13,275 bases of DNA, taken from assembly GCA_011620245.1 (NCBI GenBank), contig WOZN01000016.1, forward strand, positions 13,404 through 26,678. Direction: 5' to 3'. The DNA comes from Acidovorax sp. GTDB taxonomy: Bacteria > Pseudomonadota > Gammaproteobacteria > Burkholderiales > Burkholderiaceae_C. The position numbers and the translations under genes are program-made. The notes below the pieces were generated by a model. That model saw only the letters and a program-made list of their open reading frames with translations, did not search any database and was not told the origin of the DNA. This document shows, one piece after another, positions 1 to 6,129 of this stretch (positions are counted from its first letter, which is position 1; each line of letters begins with the position of its first letter).

Positions 1-1
1 T

Positions 2-55
2 TTCACGCGGGCTTTCGTGGCGGTCGAAGTGCAGGGCTTCGACATGCTCGACTGA
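2..55 (+). CDS. C-terminal end of an upstream gene (partial, unidentified)
   Basis: An open frame enters from the left edge and stops at TGA 53-55. It encodes only 17 residues, ending in FVAVEVQGFDMLD, so no domain can be recognised. Its position just before a formate dehydrogenase operon, and the acidic/hydrophobic character of the tail, would suit a TorD-like molybdoenzyme chaperone, which is often encoded there. That is inference from context only. No terminator hairpin follows the stop, so this gene could be cotranscribed with the formate dehydrogenase genes about 140 bp downstream. It could also be a chance open frame, since 55 bp is short. Confidence 0.4.
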   Translation, partial: FTRAFVAVEVQGFDMLD

Positions 56-83
56 GGACATCGTCCGCGTTGTGCGCGAAGCT

Positions 84-95
84 CTTGCCGGCAAG
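84..95. repeat. 12-bp perfect palindrome CTTGCCGGCAAG
   Basis: CTTGCCGGCAAG is its own reverse complement. It lies in the 137-bp gap between the upstream gene and the TAT-signal protein gene. There is no T-run after it, so it is not an obvious terminator. It could be an operator half-site pair, or it may be chance in GC-rich DNA. Confidence 0.3.
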
Positions 96-119
96 CAAGG
101 GGGAAGGCATTTCAGCTAA

Positions 120-148
120 TTGCGGAGATCATCGCACTCGCATAGACT
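120..148 (+). promoter_or_regulatory. possible weak sigma-70 promoter for the fdh operon
   Basis: TTGCGG at 120-125 and TAGACT at 143-148 are separated by 17 bp, the ideal spacing. They match the -35 consensus at 3 of 6 positions and the -10 consensus at 4 of 6. The predicted start of transcription near 155 would fall inside the inverted repeat at 150-167, which could then act as an operator. The hexamers are weak, and the operon may instead be read from a promoter upstream of the window. Confidence 0.25.
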
Positions 149-149
149 G

Positions 150-167
150 TATGAAAACCATTTCATA
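150..167. promoter_or_regulatory. operator-like inverted repeat TATGAAA-N4-TTTCATA
   Basis: TATGAAA (150-156) and TTTCATA (161-167) are perfect 7-bp inverted repeats with a 4-nt spacer. They end 25 bp before the start codon of the first small fdh gene and just downstream of a candidate -10 box. The symmetry, size and position fit a dimeric regulator binding site. It is AT-rich in GC-rich surroundings. The right arm merges into a degenerate copy of the dispersed repeat that also flanks the globin gene, so it could be a repeat remnant instead. Confidence 0.35.
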
Positions 168-180
168 GCTGCCAGCCATT
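161..180 (+). repeat. degenerate copy of the dispersed repeat upstream of the fdh operon
   Basis: ATAGCTGCCAGC at 165-176 is identical to 10399-10410, and the preceding TTTC resembles the TTTG before GATAGCT at 9892. Only a core of 12 exact bases is shared, so homology is likely but not certain. It ends a few bases before the Shine-Dalgarno of the first small fdh gene. Confidence 0.35.
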
Positions 181-192
181 GTGGAGACACGC

Positions 193-402
193 ATGCAGAA
201 CCGCCAGCCCAATTCCTCGCGCCGCAAATTCTTTTCCGGCGCCGCCACCGCAGGGGCTGCCGCCGCAGCCGTGGTGGCGCTTCCCCATGTCGCTACTTCC
301 GATGCTGTGGTGTCTGAGCCCGCTCGCGTGGCGCCAGAAAAAGGCGGTGGCTACCACCTGTCCGCCCACGTCAAGCAGTACTACAAGACCACCCAACTCT
401 GA
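193..402 (+). CDS. small TAT-signal protein of formate dehydrogenase operons
   Basis: This 69-residue protein is little more than a twin-arginine export signal. SRRKFFSGAATAG near residues 12-24 is the TAT motif, followed by an alanine-rich hydrophobic stretch (AAAAAVVALPH), then about 40 polar residues ending YHLSAHVKQYYKTTQL. It matches in length, motif and place the 'formate dehydrogenase region TAT target' family, whose function is unknown. ATG 193 is chosen because GGAG (183-186) lies 6 nt upstream; a GTG at 181 in the same frame has no such site. The catalytic subunit gene starts 14 bp after the stop, so the two are surely cotranscribed. It may help maturation or export of FdhA; that is inference. 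Confidence 0.85.
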   Translation: MQNRQPNSSRRKFFSGAATAGAAAAAVVALPHVATSDAVVSEPARVAPEKGGGYHLSAHVKQYYKTTQL

Positions 403-416
403 CCGCAGGGCGTGCC

Positions 417-3386
417 ATGTTGTTGACCAAGAAATCTTCCCACGCGGTGCAGAGCGCATCGTCGTCCGCATCTCCTTTTGTGCACAGTTTGCGCCGCGGC
501 CTGTCGCAGGCCCTGCCCACCATGGACCGGCGCTCGTTCCTGCGCCGTTCGGGTCTGGGCGTCGGCGTGGGTATTGCCGCATCGCAGCTCACGCTGGTCA
601 AGAAATCCAGCGCCGCCGAGGGCGCCAAGGTGGCCATTGGCGACAGCAAGATCGAAGTGCGCCGCACCGTGTGCACCCATTGCTCGGTGGGCTGCGCGGT
701 GGATGCCGTGGTGGAAAACGGCGTGTGGGTGCGCCAGGAGCCCGTGTTCGACTCGCCCATCAACCTCGGCGCCCATTGCGCCAAGGGTGCGGCGTTGCGT
801 GAGCACGGCCACGGCGAATACCGCCTGCGTTACCCGATGAAGCTGGTCAACGGCAAGTACGAGCGCATCAGCTGGGATACGGCATTGACCGAAATCACCA
901 ACAAGATGCAGGAGCTGCGCAAGGCCAGCGGCCCCGACAGCGTGTACTTCATTGGCTCGTCCAAGCACAACAACGAGCAGGCCTACCTGCTGCGCAAGTT
1001 TGTGAGCTTCTGGGGCACCAACAACTGCGACCACCAGGCGCGCATCTGTCATTCCACCACCGTGGCGGGTGTGGCCAATACATGGGGCTACGGCGCCATG
1101 ACCAATTCGTACAACGACATGCAAAACAGCAAGGTCGCCCTGTACATCGGCTCCAACGCCGCCGAGGCCCACCCGGTGAGCATGCTGCACATGCTGCACG
1201 CCAAGGAAACCGGCTGCAAGATGATCGTGGTGGACCCGCGTTTCACGCGCACGGCCGCCAAGGCCGACGAATATGTGCGCATCCGCTCGGGTGCCGACAT
1301 TCCTTTCCTCTTCGGCCTGCTGTACCACATCTTCAAGAACGGCTGGGAAGACAAGCAGTACATCAACGACCGTGTCTATGGCATGGACAAGGTGCGCGAG
1401 GACGTGCTGGCCAAGTGGTCGCCCGACAAGGTGGAAGAGGCCTGCGGCGTCAAGGAAGAGCAGATGCTCAAGGTCGCCACCATGCTGCATGAGAACAACC
1501 CAGGCACCATTGTCTGGTGCATGGGGCAGACCCAGCACACCATCGGCAACGCCATGGTGCGTGCCTCGTGCATTCTGCAGCTGGCGCTGGGCAATGTCGG
1601 CAAGTCGGGCGGTGGCACCAACATTTTCCGCGGCCATGACAACGTGCAGGGCGCCACCGATGTCGGCCCCAACCCCGATTCGCTGCCCGGCTACTACGGC
1701 CTGGCCGAAGGCTCGTGGAAGCATTTCGCGGCCGTGTGGGGCGTGGACTTCGAGTGGATCAAAAAGCAGTACGCATCGCCTGCAATGATGACCAAGAACG
1801 GCATCACGGTGTCGCGCTGGATTGATGGTGTGCTGGAAAAGAATGAGCTGATCGACCAGGACTCCAACCTGCGCGGCGTGTTCTATTGGGGCCATGCCCC
1901 CAACTCGCAGACCCGTGGCCTCGAGATGAAGCGGGCCATGGACAAGCTCGATCTGCTGGTGGTGGTGGACCCCTATCCGTCGGCCACCGCCGCCATGGCG
2001 GCCATGCCTGGCAAGCCCGAAGACCTGAATCCGGACCGCGCCGTTTACCTGCTGCCCGCAGCCACGCAGTTCGAGACCAGCGGATCGTGCACGGCATCCA
2101 ACCGCTCGTTGCAGTGGCGCGAAAAGGTGATCGAGCCGCTCTGGGAGAGCCGCTCGGACCACATGATCATGCACCAGTTCGCTGAAAAGCTCGGCTTTGC
2201 CAAGGAGCTGTCGAAGAACTACAGGATGCACAAGGTCAAGGGCATGGACGAGCCCATGGTGGAAGACATCCTGCGTGAAATCAACCGCAGTGTCTGGACC
2301 ATTGGCTACACCGGCCAGAGCCCCGAGCGCCTGAAGGCCCACATGAAGAACATGCATTTGTTCGATGTGAAAACCCTCAAGGCCAAGGGCGGCAAGGACA
2401 AGGAAACCGGGTACGACTTCACCGGTGATTACTTCGGGCTGCCCTGGCCCTGCTATGGCACGCCCGAGCTCAAGCACCCGGGTTCTCCCAATCTGTACGA
2501 CACCTCCAAGCATGTGATGGATGGCGGCGGCAACTTCCGCGCCAACTTCGGCGTCGAAAAGGATGGCCAGAACCTGTTGGCCGAAGATGGCTCGCATTCG
2601 CTGGGTGCTGAAATCACCACCGGCTACCCCGAGTTCGACCATGTGCTGCTCAAGAAGCTGGGCTGGTGGGACGACCTTTCCGATGCCGAGAAAGCCAGGG
2701 CCGAAGGCAAGAACTGGAAGACCGACCCCACGGGCGCCATCATCCGCGTGGCCATGAAGCATGGTTGCCATCCCTTTGGCAACGCCAAGGCCCGCGCCGT
2801 GGTGTGGAACTTCCCCGATGCCATTCCACAGCACCGCGAGCCCCTCTATGGCACGCGTCCCGACCTGGTGGCCAAGTACCCCACGCATGACGACAAGAAG
2901 GCTTTCTGGCGCCTGCCCACGCTCTACAAGAGCGTGCAGGACAAGAACATGGCCGACAAGGTGTATGAGAAATTCCCGCTCATCCTGACTTCCGGCCGCC
3001 TGGTCGAATACGAAGGCGGCGGCGAGGAAACCCGCTCCAACCCCTGGCTGGCCGAGCTGCAGCAAGAGGCGTTTGTGGAGATCAACCCCAGGACGGCTGC
3101 CGACCGGGGCATCCGCAACGGCGAGCGTGTGTGGCTGAGCAGCCCCACGGGCGCGCGCCTGAATGTGCAGGCGCTGGTTACCGAACGGGTTGCACCAGAC
3201 ACGGTCTGGATGCCATTCCACTTCTCAGGCCGCTGGCAAGGCGCCGACCTGCTGGCGCATTACCCGAAGGGGGCGGCACCCATTGTGCGGGGCGAGGCTG
3301 TGAACACCGCCACCACCTACGGCTACGACAGCGTGACCATGATGCAGGAAACCAAGACCACGATCTGCAACGTGGAACGGGCGTGA
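417..3386 (+). CDS. fdhA: formate dehydrogenase, catalytic alpha subunit (Mo/W-bis-MGD, TAT-exported)
   Basis: It oxidises formate to CO2 in the periplasm and passes electrons to FdhB. The protein has 989 residues, close to E. coli FdnG (about 1015). A twin-arginine motif, DRRSFLRRSG (residues 37-46), follows an unusually long 35-residue leader. Cys86, Cys89, Cys93 and Cys121 bind one [4Fe-4S] cluster. The metal ligand is Cys211 in the ARICHSTTV segment (codon TGT, 1047-1049), with the conserved His212 next to it, so this is the cysteine form rather than the selenocysteine form. The molybdopterin oxidoreductase domain follows, and the C-terminal dinucleotide-binding domain begins near FPLILTSGR at residue 853. 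ATG 417 is supported by AGGG (407-410) 6 nt upstream; an internal ATG at 522, right before the TAT motif, has no such site. The next gene starts 29 bp downstream. Confidence 0.95.
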   Translation: MLLTKKSSHAVQSASSSASPFVHSLRRGLSQALPTMDRRSFLRRSGLGVGVGIAASQLTLVKKSSAAEGAKVAIGDSKIEVRRTVCTHCSVGCAVDAVVENGVWVRQEPVFDSPINLGAHCAKGAALREHGHGEYRLRYPMKLVNGKYERISWDTALTEITNKMQELRKASGPDSVYFIGSSKHNNEQAYLLRKFVSFWGTNNCDHQARICHSTTVAGVANTWGYGAMTNSYNDMQNSKVALYIGSNAAEAHPVSMLHMLHAKETGCKMIVVDPRFTRTAAKADEYVRIRSGADIPFLFGLLYHIFKNGWEDKQYINDRVYGMDKVREDVLAKWSPDKVEEACGVKEEQMLKVATMLHENNPGTIVWCMGQTQHTIGNAMVRASCILQLALGNVGKSGGGTNIFRGHDNVQGATDVGPNPDSLPGYYGLAEGSWKHFAAVWGVDFEWIKKQYASPAMMTKNGITVSRWIDGVLEKNELIDQDSNLRGVFYWGHAPNSQTRGLEMKRAMDKLDLLVVVDPYPSATAAMAAMPGKPEDLNPDRAVYLLPAATQFETSGSCTASNRSLQWREKVIEPLWESRSDHMIMHQFAEKLGFAKELSKNYRMHKVKGMDEPMVEDILREINRSVWTIGYTGQSPERLKAHMKNMHLFDVKTLKAKGGKDKETGYDFTGDYFGLPWPCYGTPELKHPGSPNLYDTSKHVMDGGGNFRANFGVEKDGQNLLAEDGSHSLGAEITTGYPEFDHVLLKKLGWWDDLSDAEKARAEGKNWKTDPTGAIIRVAMKHGCHPFGNAKARAVVWNFPDAIPQHREPLYGTRPDLVAKYPTHDDKKAFWRLPTLYKSVQDKNMADKVYEKFPLILTSGRLVEYEGGGEETRSNPWLAELQQEAFVEINPRTAADRGIRNGERVWLSSPTGARLNVQALVTERVAPDTVWMPFHFSGRWQGADLLAHYPKGAAPIVRGEAVNTATTYGYDSVTMMQETKTTICNVERA

Positions 3387-3415
3387 GCGCGCAGCACTGA
3401 CCAGGAGACAGAACA

Positions 3416-4039
3416 ATGGCACGAATGAAATTTATCTGTGATGCAGAGCGCTGTATCGAATGCAACGGCTGCGTCACCGCCTGCAAGAACGAGCATGAGG
3501 TGCCGTGGGGTGTGAACCGCCGCCGTGTGGTCACCCTCAACGACGGTGTGCCCGGCGAGAAATCCATCTCGGTGGCCTGCATGCATTGCAGCGATGCGCC
3601 CTGCATGGCTGTCTGCCCCGTGAACTGCTTTTACCGCACGGACGAAGGCGTGGTGCTGCACGACAAGGATGTCTGCATCGGCTGCGGTTACTGCAGCTAT
3701 GCCTGCCCGTTTGGTGCCCCCCAGTTCCCATCGCAAGGCACGTTCGGCGTGCGCGGCAAGATGGACAAATGCACCTTCTGCGCCGGCGGCCCCGAGGCCA
3801 ATGGCAGCCAGGCCGAGTTCGAGAAATATGGCCGCAACCGTCTGGCCGAAGGCAAGCTGCCCGCCTGCGCCGAAATGTGCTCGACCAAGGCCCTGCTGGC
3901 GGGTGACGGCGATGTGGTGGCCGACATTTTCCGCAACCGCGTCGTGCAGCGCGGCAAGGGTGCCGAAGTGTGGGGCTGGGGCACGGCCTATGGCACGCAA
4001 CGGGGTGCCCAGCCACCTGCAGGAGCCAAATCATCATGA
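3416..4039 (+). CDS. fdhB: formate dehydrogenase, iron-sulfur beta subunit
   Basis: It carries electrons from FdhA towards the cytochrome b subunit. In 207 residues there are 16 cysteines in four ferredoxin-like sets: 13/16/19/23, 55/58/63/67, 87/90/93/97 and 119/122/151/155, enough for four [4Fe-4S] clusters as in the FdnH family. It is much shorter than E. coli FdnH (about 294 residues) and has no hydrophobic C-terminal helix, so it cannot anchor itself; it must be held by FdhA and FdhC. It has no export signal of its own, so it is presumably carried across the membrane with FdhA by the TAT system. AGGAG at 3403-3407 sets the start. Its stop overlaps the likely start of the next gene by 4 bp (ATGA). 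Confidence 0.94.
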   Translation: MARMKFICDAERCIECNGCVTACKNEHEVPWGVNRRRVVTLNDGVPGEKSISVACMHCSDAPCMAVCPVNCFYRTDEGVVLHDKDVCIGCGYCSYACPFGAPQFPSQGTFGVRGKMDKCTFCAGGPEANGSQAEFEKYGRNRLAEGKLPACAEMCSTKALLAGDGDVVADIFRNRVVQRGKGAEVWGWGTAYGTQRGAQPPAGAKSS

Positions 4040-4347
4040 CTTACGCAAAACAGGCCCAGGCAAGCCGCCTGCCACAAAGGCAGGTACCGTTGTGGCATTC
4101 TGATTTGCATAAGTCCATGCAGCGCATTTCCATCGCCCTGACAGCGGTGCTGGCCCTTGCCGGCCTGGCCGCCTGCTCCGAAAAGCCGCAGACCGGTGGC
4201 GGTGTGAAGCAAGACGCTCCACCTTACGCGGGCACGGGCAGCAATTTCACCCAGCCGGGCTGGAAAGCGGGCGACAAGACCAGCTGGGAGCAGCAGTTGA
4301 AGGCACGCCAGCAATACGGCCAAAATGAATACACCCGCACCCGTTAA
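4036..4347 (+). CDS. small lipoprotein of the formate dehydrogenase operon
   Basis: Between fdhB and fdhC lies a 103-residue open frame with a clear lipoprotein signal: MQRISIALTAVLALAGLAAC, where LAAC is the lipobox. The mature part, about 57 residues, is polar and ends in KARQQYGQNEYTRTR. Serine follows the lipid-bearing cysteine, which by the E. coli +2 rule would send it to the outer membrane. The start is uncertain. ATG 4036 has AGGAG (4021-4025) upstream and a 4-bp overlap with fdhB, but it puts 28 odd residues before the signal peptide. ATG 4117 gives a textbook 19-residue signal but has no ribosome site. I know of no function. Position suggests a periplasmic accessory or assembly factor of the complex. 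Confidence 0.7.
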   Translation: MTYAKQAQASRLPQRQVPLWHSDLHKSMQRISIALTAVLALAGLAACSEKPQTGGGVKQDAPPYAGTGSNFTQPGWKAGDKTSWEQQLKARQQYGQNEYTRTR

Positions 4348-4360
4348 AGCGAGGCCCGTC

Positions 4361-5563
4361 ATGAAACACATTGTGTGCGCCTTGTTGATGGGGATGGCAT
4401 CGGCTTTGGTTCCTGTGGGTGCCCAGACCTCTGCCGCACCCGAGGCGGCTGCCACGCCGGCTGCAGCACCGGCCATGGCAGGGGTTCAGAGCCAGAACAT
4501 CTTTCAGATCAAGCCCGACGCCAGCGCCGACCCCCAATACGCCGATCAGACCAATGGCGAGCGCGCCAAGGTGCAGCCGGGCAACAACGCCCCCATGTGG
4601 CGCCAGGTGGGCCAGGGCGTGACCGGCTACAGCAGCCTGCCCAAGACCCAGGCCCCCGAAGCCGGTAACCTGATCCAGCCGATGGTGCAGTACCCCGGGG
4701 CCCGCGTGACCAACGCGGGTGAGGGCTGGCGCCAGGTGCGCAACCGGTGGATCATTCCCTATGGCGCTGCCTTGCTGGGCCTGGTGCTGCTGGCCTTGGC
4801 GATTTTCTATTTCACCAAAGGGCCAATGGGGCACGAGCACCCCGATTCAGGCCGCAGGATCGAGCGGTTCACCCCTTTTGAACGGGCGGCGCATTGGGCC
4901 AATGCCGGTGCATTCATCGCGCTGGCGATTTCGGGCATCGTGATGGCATTCGGCAAGTTCTTCCTGCTGCCGGTCATCGGCAGCACGCTGTTTGGCTGGC
5001 TGGCCTATGCGCTCAAGAACGTGCACAACTTCATGGGCCCCCTGTTTGCCGTCTCGCTGCTGGTGATCATTGTCACTTTCGTGAAGGACAACATTGCCAA
5101 CCGCGCCGATTTTGTCTGGCTCGGCAAGGGCGGTGGCATGCTGGGCCGTGGCGACCACCAGTTGCCTTCGCACCGTTTCAACGCGGGTGAAAAGGGCTTG
5201 TTCTGGTGGGGCATCACCATCCCTGGCATCTTTGTGGTGGCCACGGGCCTGGTGCTGGACAAGCTGATCCCCGGCTTTGGTGACATGCGTGGCGACATGC
5301 AGATTGCCAACATGATCCACGCCACCCTGGCCATCTGGATGATGGCGCTGATTTGCGGCCACATCTACCTCGGCACGGTGGGCACGCGTGGCGCCTACAA
5401 GGCCATGAAAACGGGCTATGTCAGCGAGGGCTGGGCCAAAGAGCACCATGCGCTCTGGCATGACGATGTCCAGGCGGGCAAGATTCCACGGCAACGCAGC
5501 GCCAGCCAACCGGCGGCCGCTGCAGCCACAACACCATCTGCAGGCCTGCCAGCGCAGGGATGA
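4361..5563 (+). CDS. fdhC: formate dehydrogenase, cytochrome b556 gamma subunit with N-terminal periplasmic extension
   Basis: This membrane subunit takes electrons from FdhB and reduces quinone. It has 400 residues, nearly twice E. coli FdnI (217). Residues 1-22 look like a cleavable signal peptide, followed by an Ala/Pro-rich linker and a periplasmic segment to about 129. A first hydrophobic helix spans about 130-151, followed by the four-helix cytochrome core near 180-202, 223-241, 279-300 and 318-340. Likely heme b ligands are His179 (ERAAHW), His222 (KNVHNF), His320 (MIHAT) and His334 (CGHIYL); the 14-residue spacing of the last pair matches FdnI. ATG 4361 is preferred because GAGG (4351-4354) lies 6 nt upstream and it directly begins the signal peptide. 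An in-frame ATG at 4325 lacks both and would overlap the lipoprotein gene. Confidence 0.92.
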   Translation: MKHIVCALLMGMASALVPVGAQTSAAPEAAATPAAAPAMAGVQSQNIFQIKPDASADPQYADQTNGERAKVQPGNNAPMWRQVGQGVTGYSSLPKTQAPEAGNLIQPMVQYPGARVTNAGEGWRQVRNRWIIPYGAALLGLVLLALAIFYFTKGPMGHEHPDSGRRIERFTPFERAAHWANAGAFIALAISGIVMAFGKFFLLPVIGSTLFGWLAYALKNVHNFMGPLFAVSLLVIIVTFVKDNIANRADFVWLGKGGGMLGRGDHQLPSHRFNAGEKGLFWWGITIPGIFVVATGLVLDKLIPGFGDMRGDMQIANMIHATLAIWMMALICGHIYLGTVGTRGAYKAMKTGYVSEGWAKEHHALWHDDVQAGKIPRQRSASQPAAAAATTPSAGLPAQG

Positions 5564-5574
5564 GGTTTCGCACC

Positions 5575-5961
5575 ATGGCGCATTTTTTCCGTTCCTCATC
5601 GCTGGCGCTGTGCGCTGCCAGCGTTTGTACGCTGGCAGCGGCCAGGCTGCCTGCACCTTCGCCCGAAGCGGCTGCCAAGGCTGCAGAAACCGCCGCCAGG
5701 GCCGCGTGGGCTGGCAAGGTGGACAACTACAAGCTGTGCCTGTCGCAAGACCGCGTGGCAGCCCATTACCGCAACACAACGCCGTCGGCAAAGCCAGCCA
5801 CTGCCGTGGGTTCGGGCTGCACCGACCCAGGCCCCTTCGCCTACACGCCGCCGGCTGCCAAGCCTGCTGAGGCAGCGGGCGCGCATTCGCCACCAGGCAC
5901 GGCCAGCAGCCCGCCCAGCACGCTGGTGCCCGCTGCAGCGGCGTCGGCGCCCAAGTCCTGA
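5575..5961 (+). CDS. small alanine-rich secreted protein, last gene of the fdh operon
   Basis: The 128-residue product begins with a Sec-type signal (MAHFFRSSSLALCAASVCTLAAA). After it come an alanine-rich helix-prone stretch, a central conserved-looking block (WAGKVDNYKLCLSQDRVAAHYR, with a second cysteine in SGCTDPGPFAY), and a low-complexity Ala/Pro/Ser tail. The two cysteines of the mature part could form a disulfide in the periplasm. ATG 5575 has GAGG (5562-5565) 9 nt upstream; an earlier in-frame ATG at 5560 overlaps the fdhC stop but has no properly spaced site. A strong terminator starts about 20 bp after the stop, so it closes the operon. I do not recognise a function. Similar short proteins accompany formate dehydrogenase genes in related bacteria, as far as I recall. 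Confidence 0.75.
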   Translation: MAHFFRSSSLALCAASVCTLAAARLPAPSPEAAAKAAETAARAAWAGKVDNYKLCLSQDRVAAHYRNTTPSAKPATAVGSGCTDPGPFAYTPPAAKPAEAAGAHSPPGTASSPPSTLVPAAAASAPKS

Positions 5962-5981
5962 AAACGGCCATCGCCCGGCTG

Positions 5982-6014
5982 AAAGCCGCGCCCACTCAGT
6001 GGCCGCGGCTTTTT
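5982..6014 (+). terminator. intrinsic terminator of the formate dehydrogenase operon
   Basis: AAAGCCGCG (5982-5990) pairs with CGCGGCTTT (6004-6012). Above one C-C mismatch the stem continues with CCAC (5992-5995) and GTGG (5999-6002), closing a 3-nt loop. Five T residues (6010-6014) end the structure. It lies 20 bp after the last fdh gene and before fdhD, so fdhD is probably a separate transcription unit. Confidence 0.85.
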
Positions 6015-6117
6015 AGTGGCCAGCCCCCGATCATGGCTGGCAGTGTCGGGGCGCTCGCTACCCGCGTATCGACCCATCGCGAAATCCCCCCGCGCCTCCC
6101 GAAAAGCGGGGAGTGCG

Positions 6118-6123
6118 TATATT
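6118..6123 (+). promoter_or_regulatory. possible -10 box of fdhD (TATATT), implying a leaderless mRNA
   Basis: TATATT matches the -10 consensus at 5 of 6 positions and ends 6 nt before the fdhD start codon at 6130, so transcription would begin at or next to the A of the ATG. No Shine-Dalgarno sequence lies within a usable distance; the nearest purine run, GGGGAG, is at 6108-6113. No recognisable -35 box is present at 17 bp. This is a plausible but unproven signal. Confidence 0.35.
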
Positions 6124-6129
6124 GGCCCC

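Noticed and set aside
1047..1049. Possible selenocysteine form of formate dehydrogenase
   Set aside because: The metal-ligand codon is TGT (Cys), not TGA, and the frame is open throughout, so no SECIS element is needed.
381..3221. Open frame of 946 codons on the minus strand opposite fdhA
   Set aside because: It is a mirror of the strongly biased GC-rich fdhA coding frame: the product is low-complexity (rich in H, G, A, V, L), lacks any domain and has no ribosome site. Long antisense frames are normal in such DNA.
4325..4360. Earlier start of fdhC at ATG 4325
   Set aside because: It has no ribosome site, overlaps the lipoprotein gene and puts 12 residues before an evident signal peptide that starts at 4361 behind GAGG.
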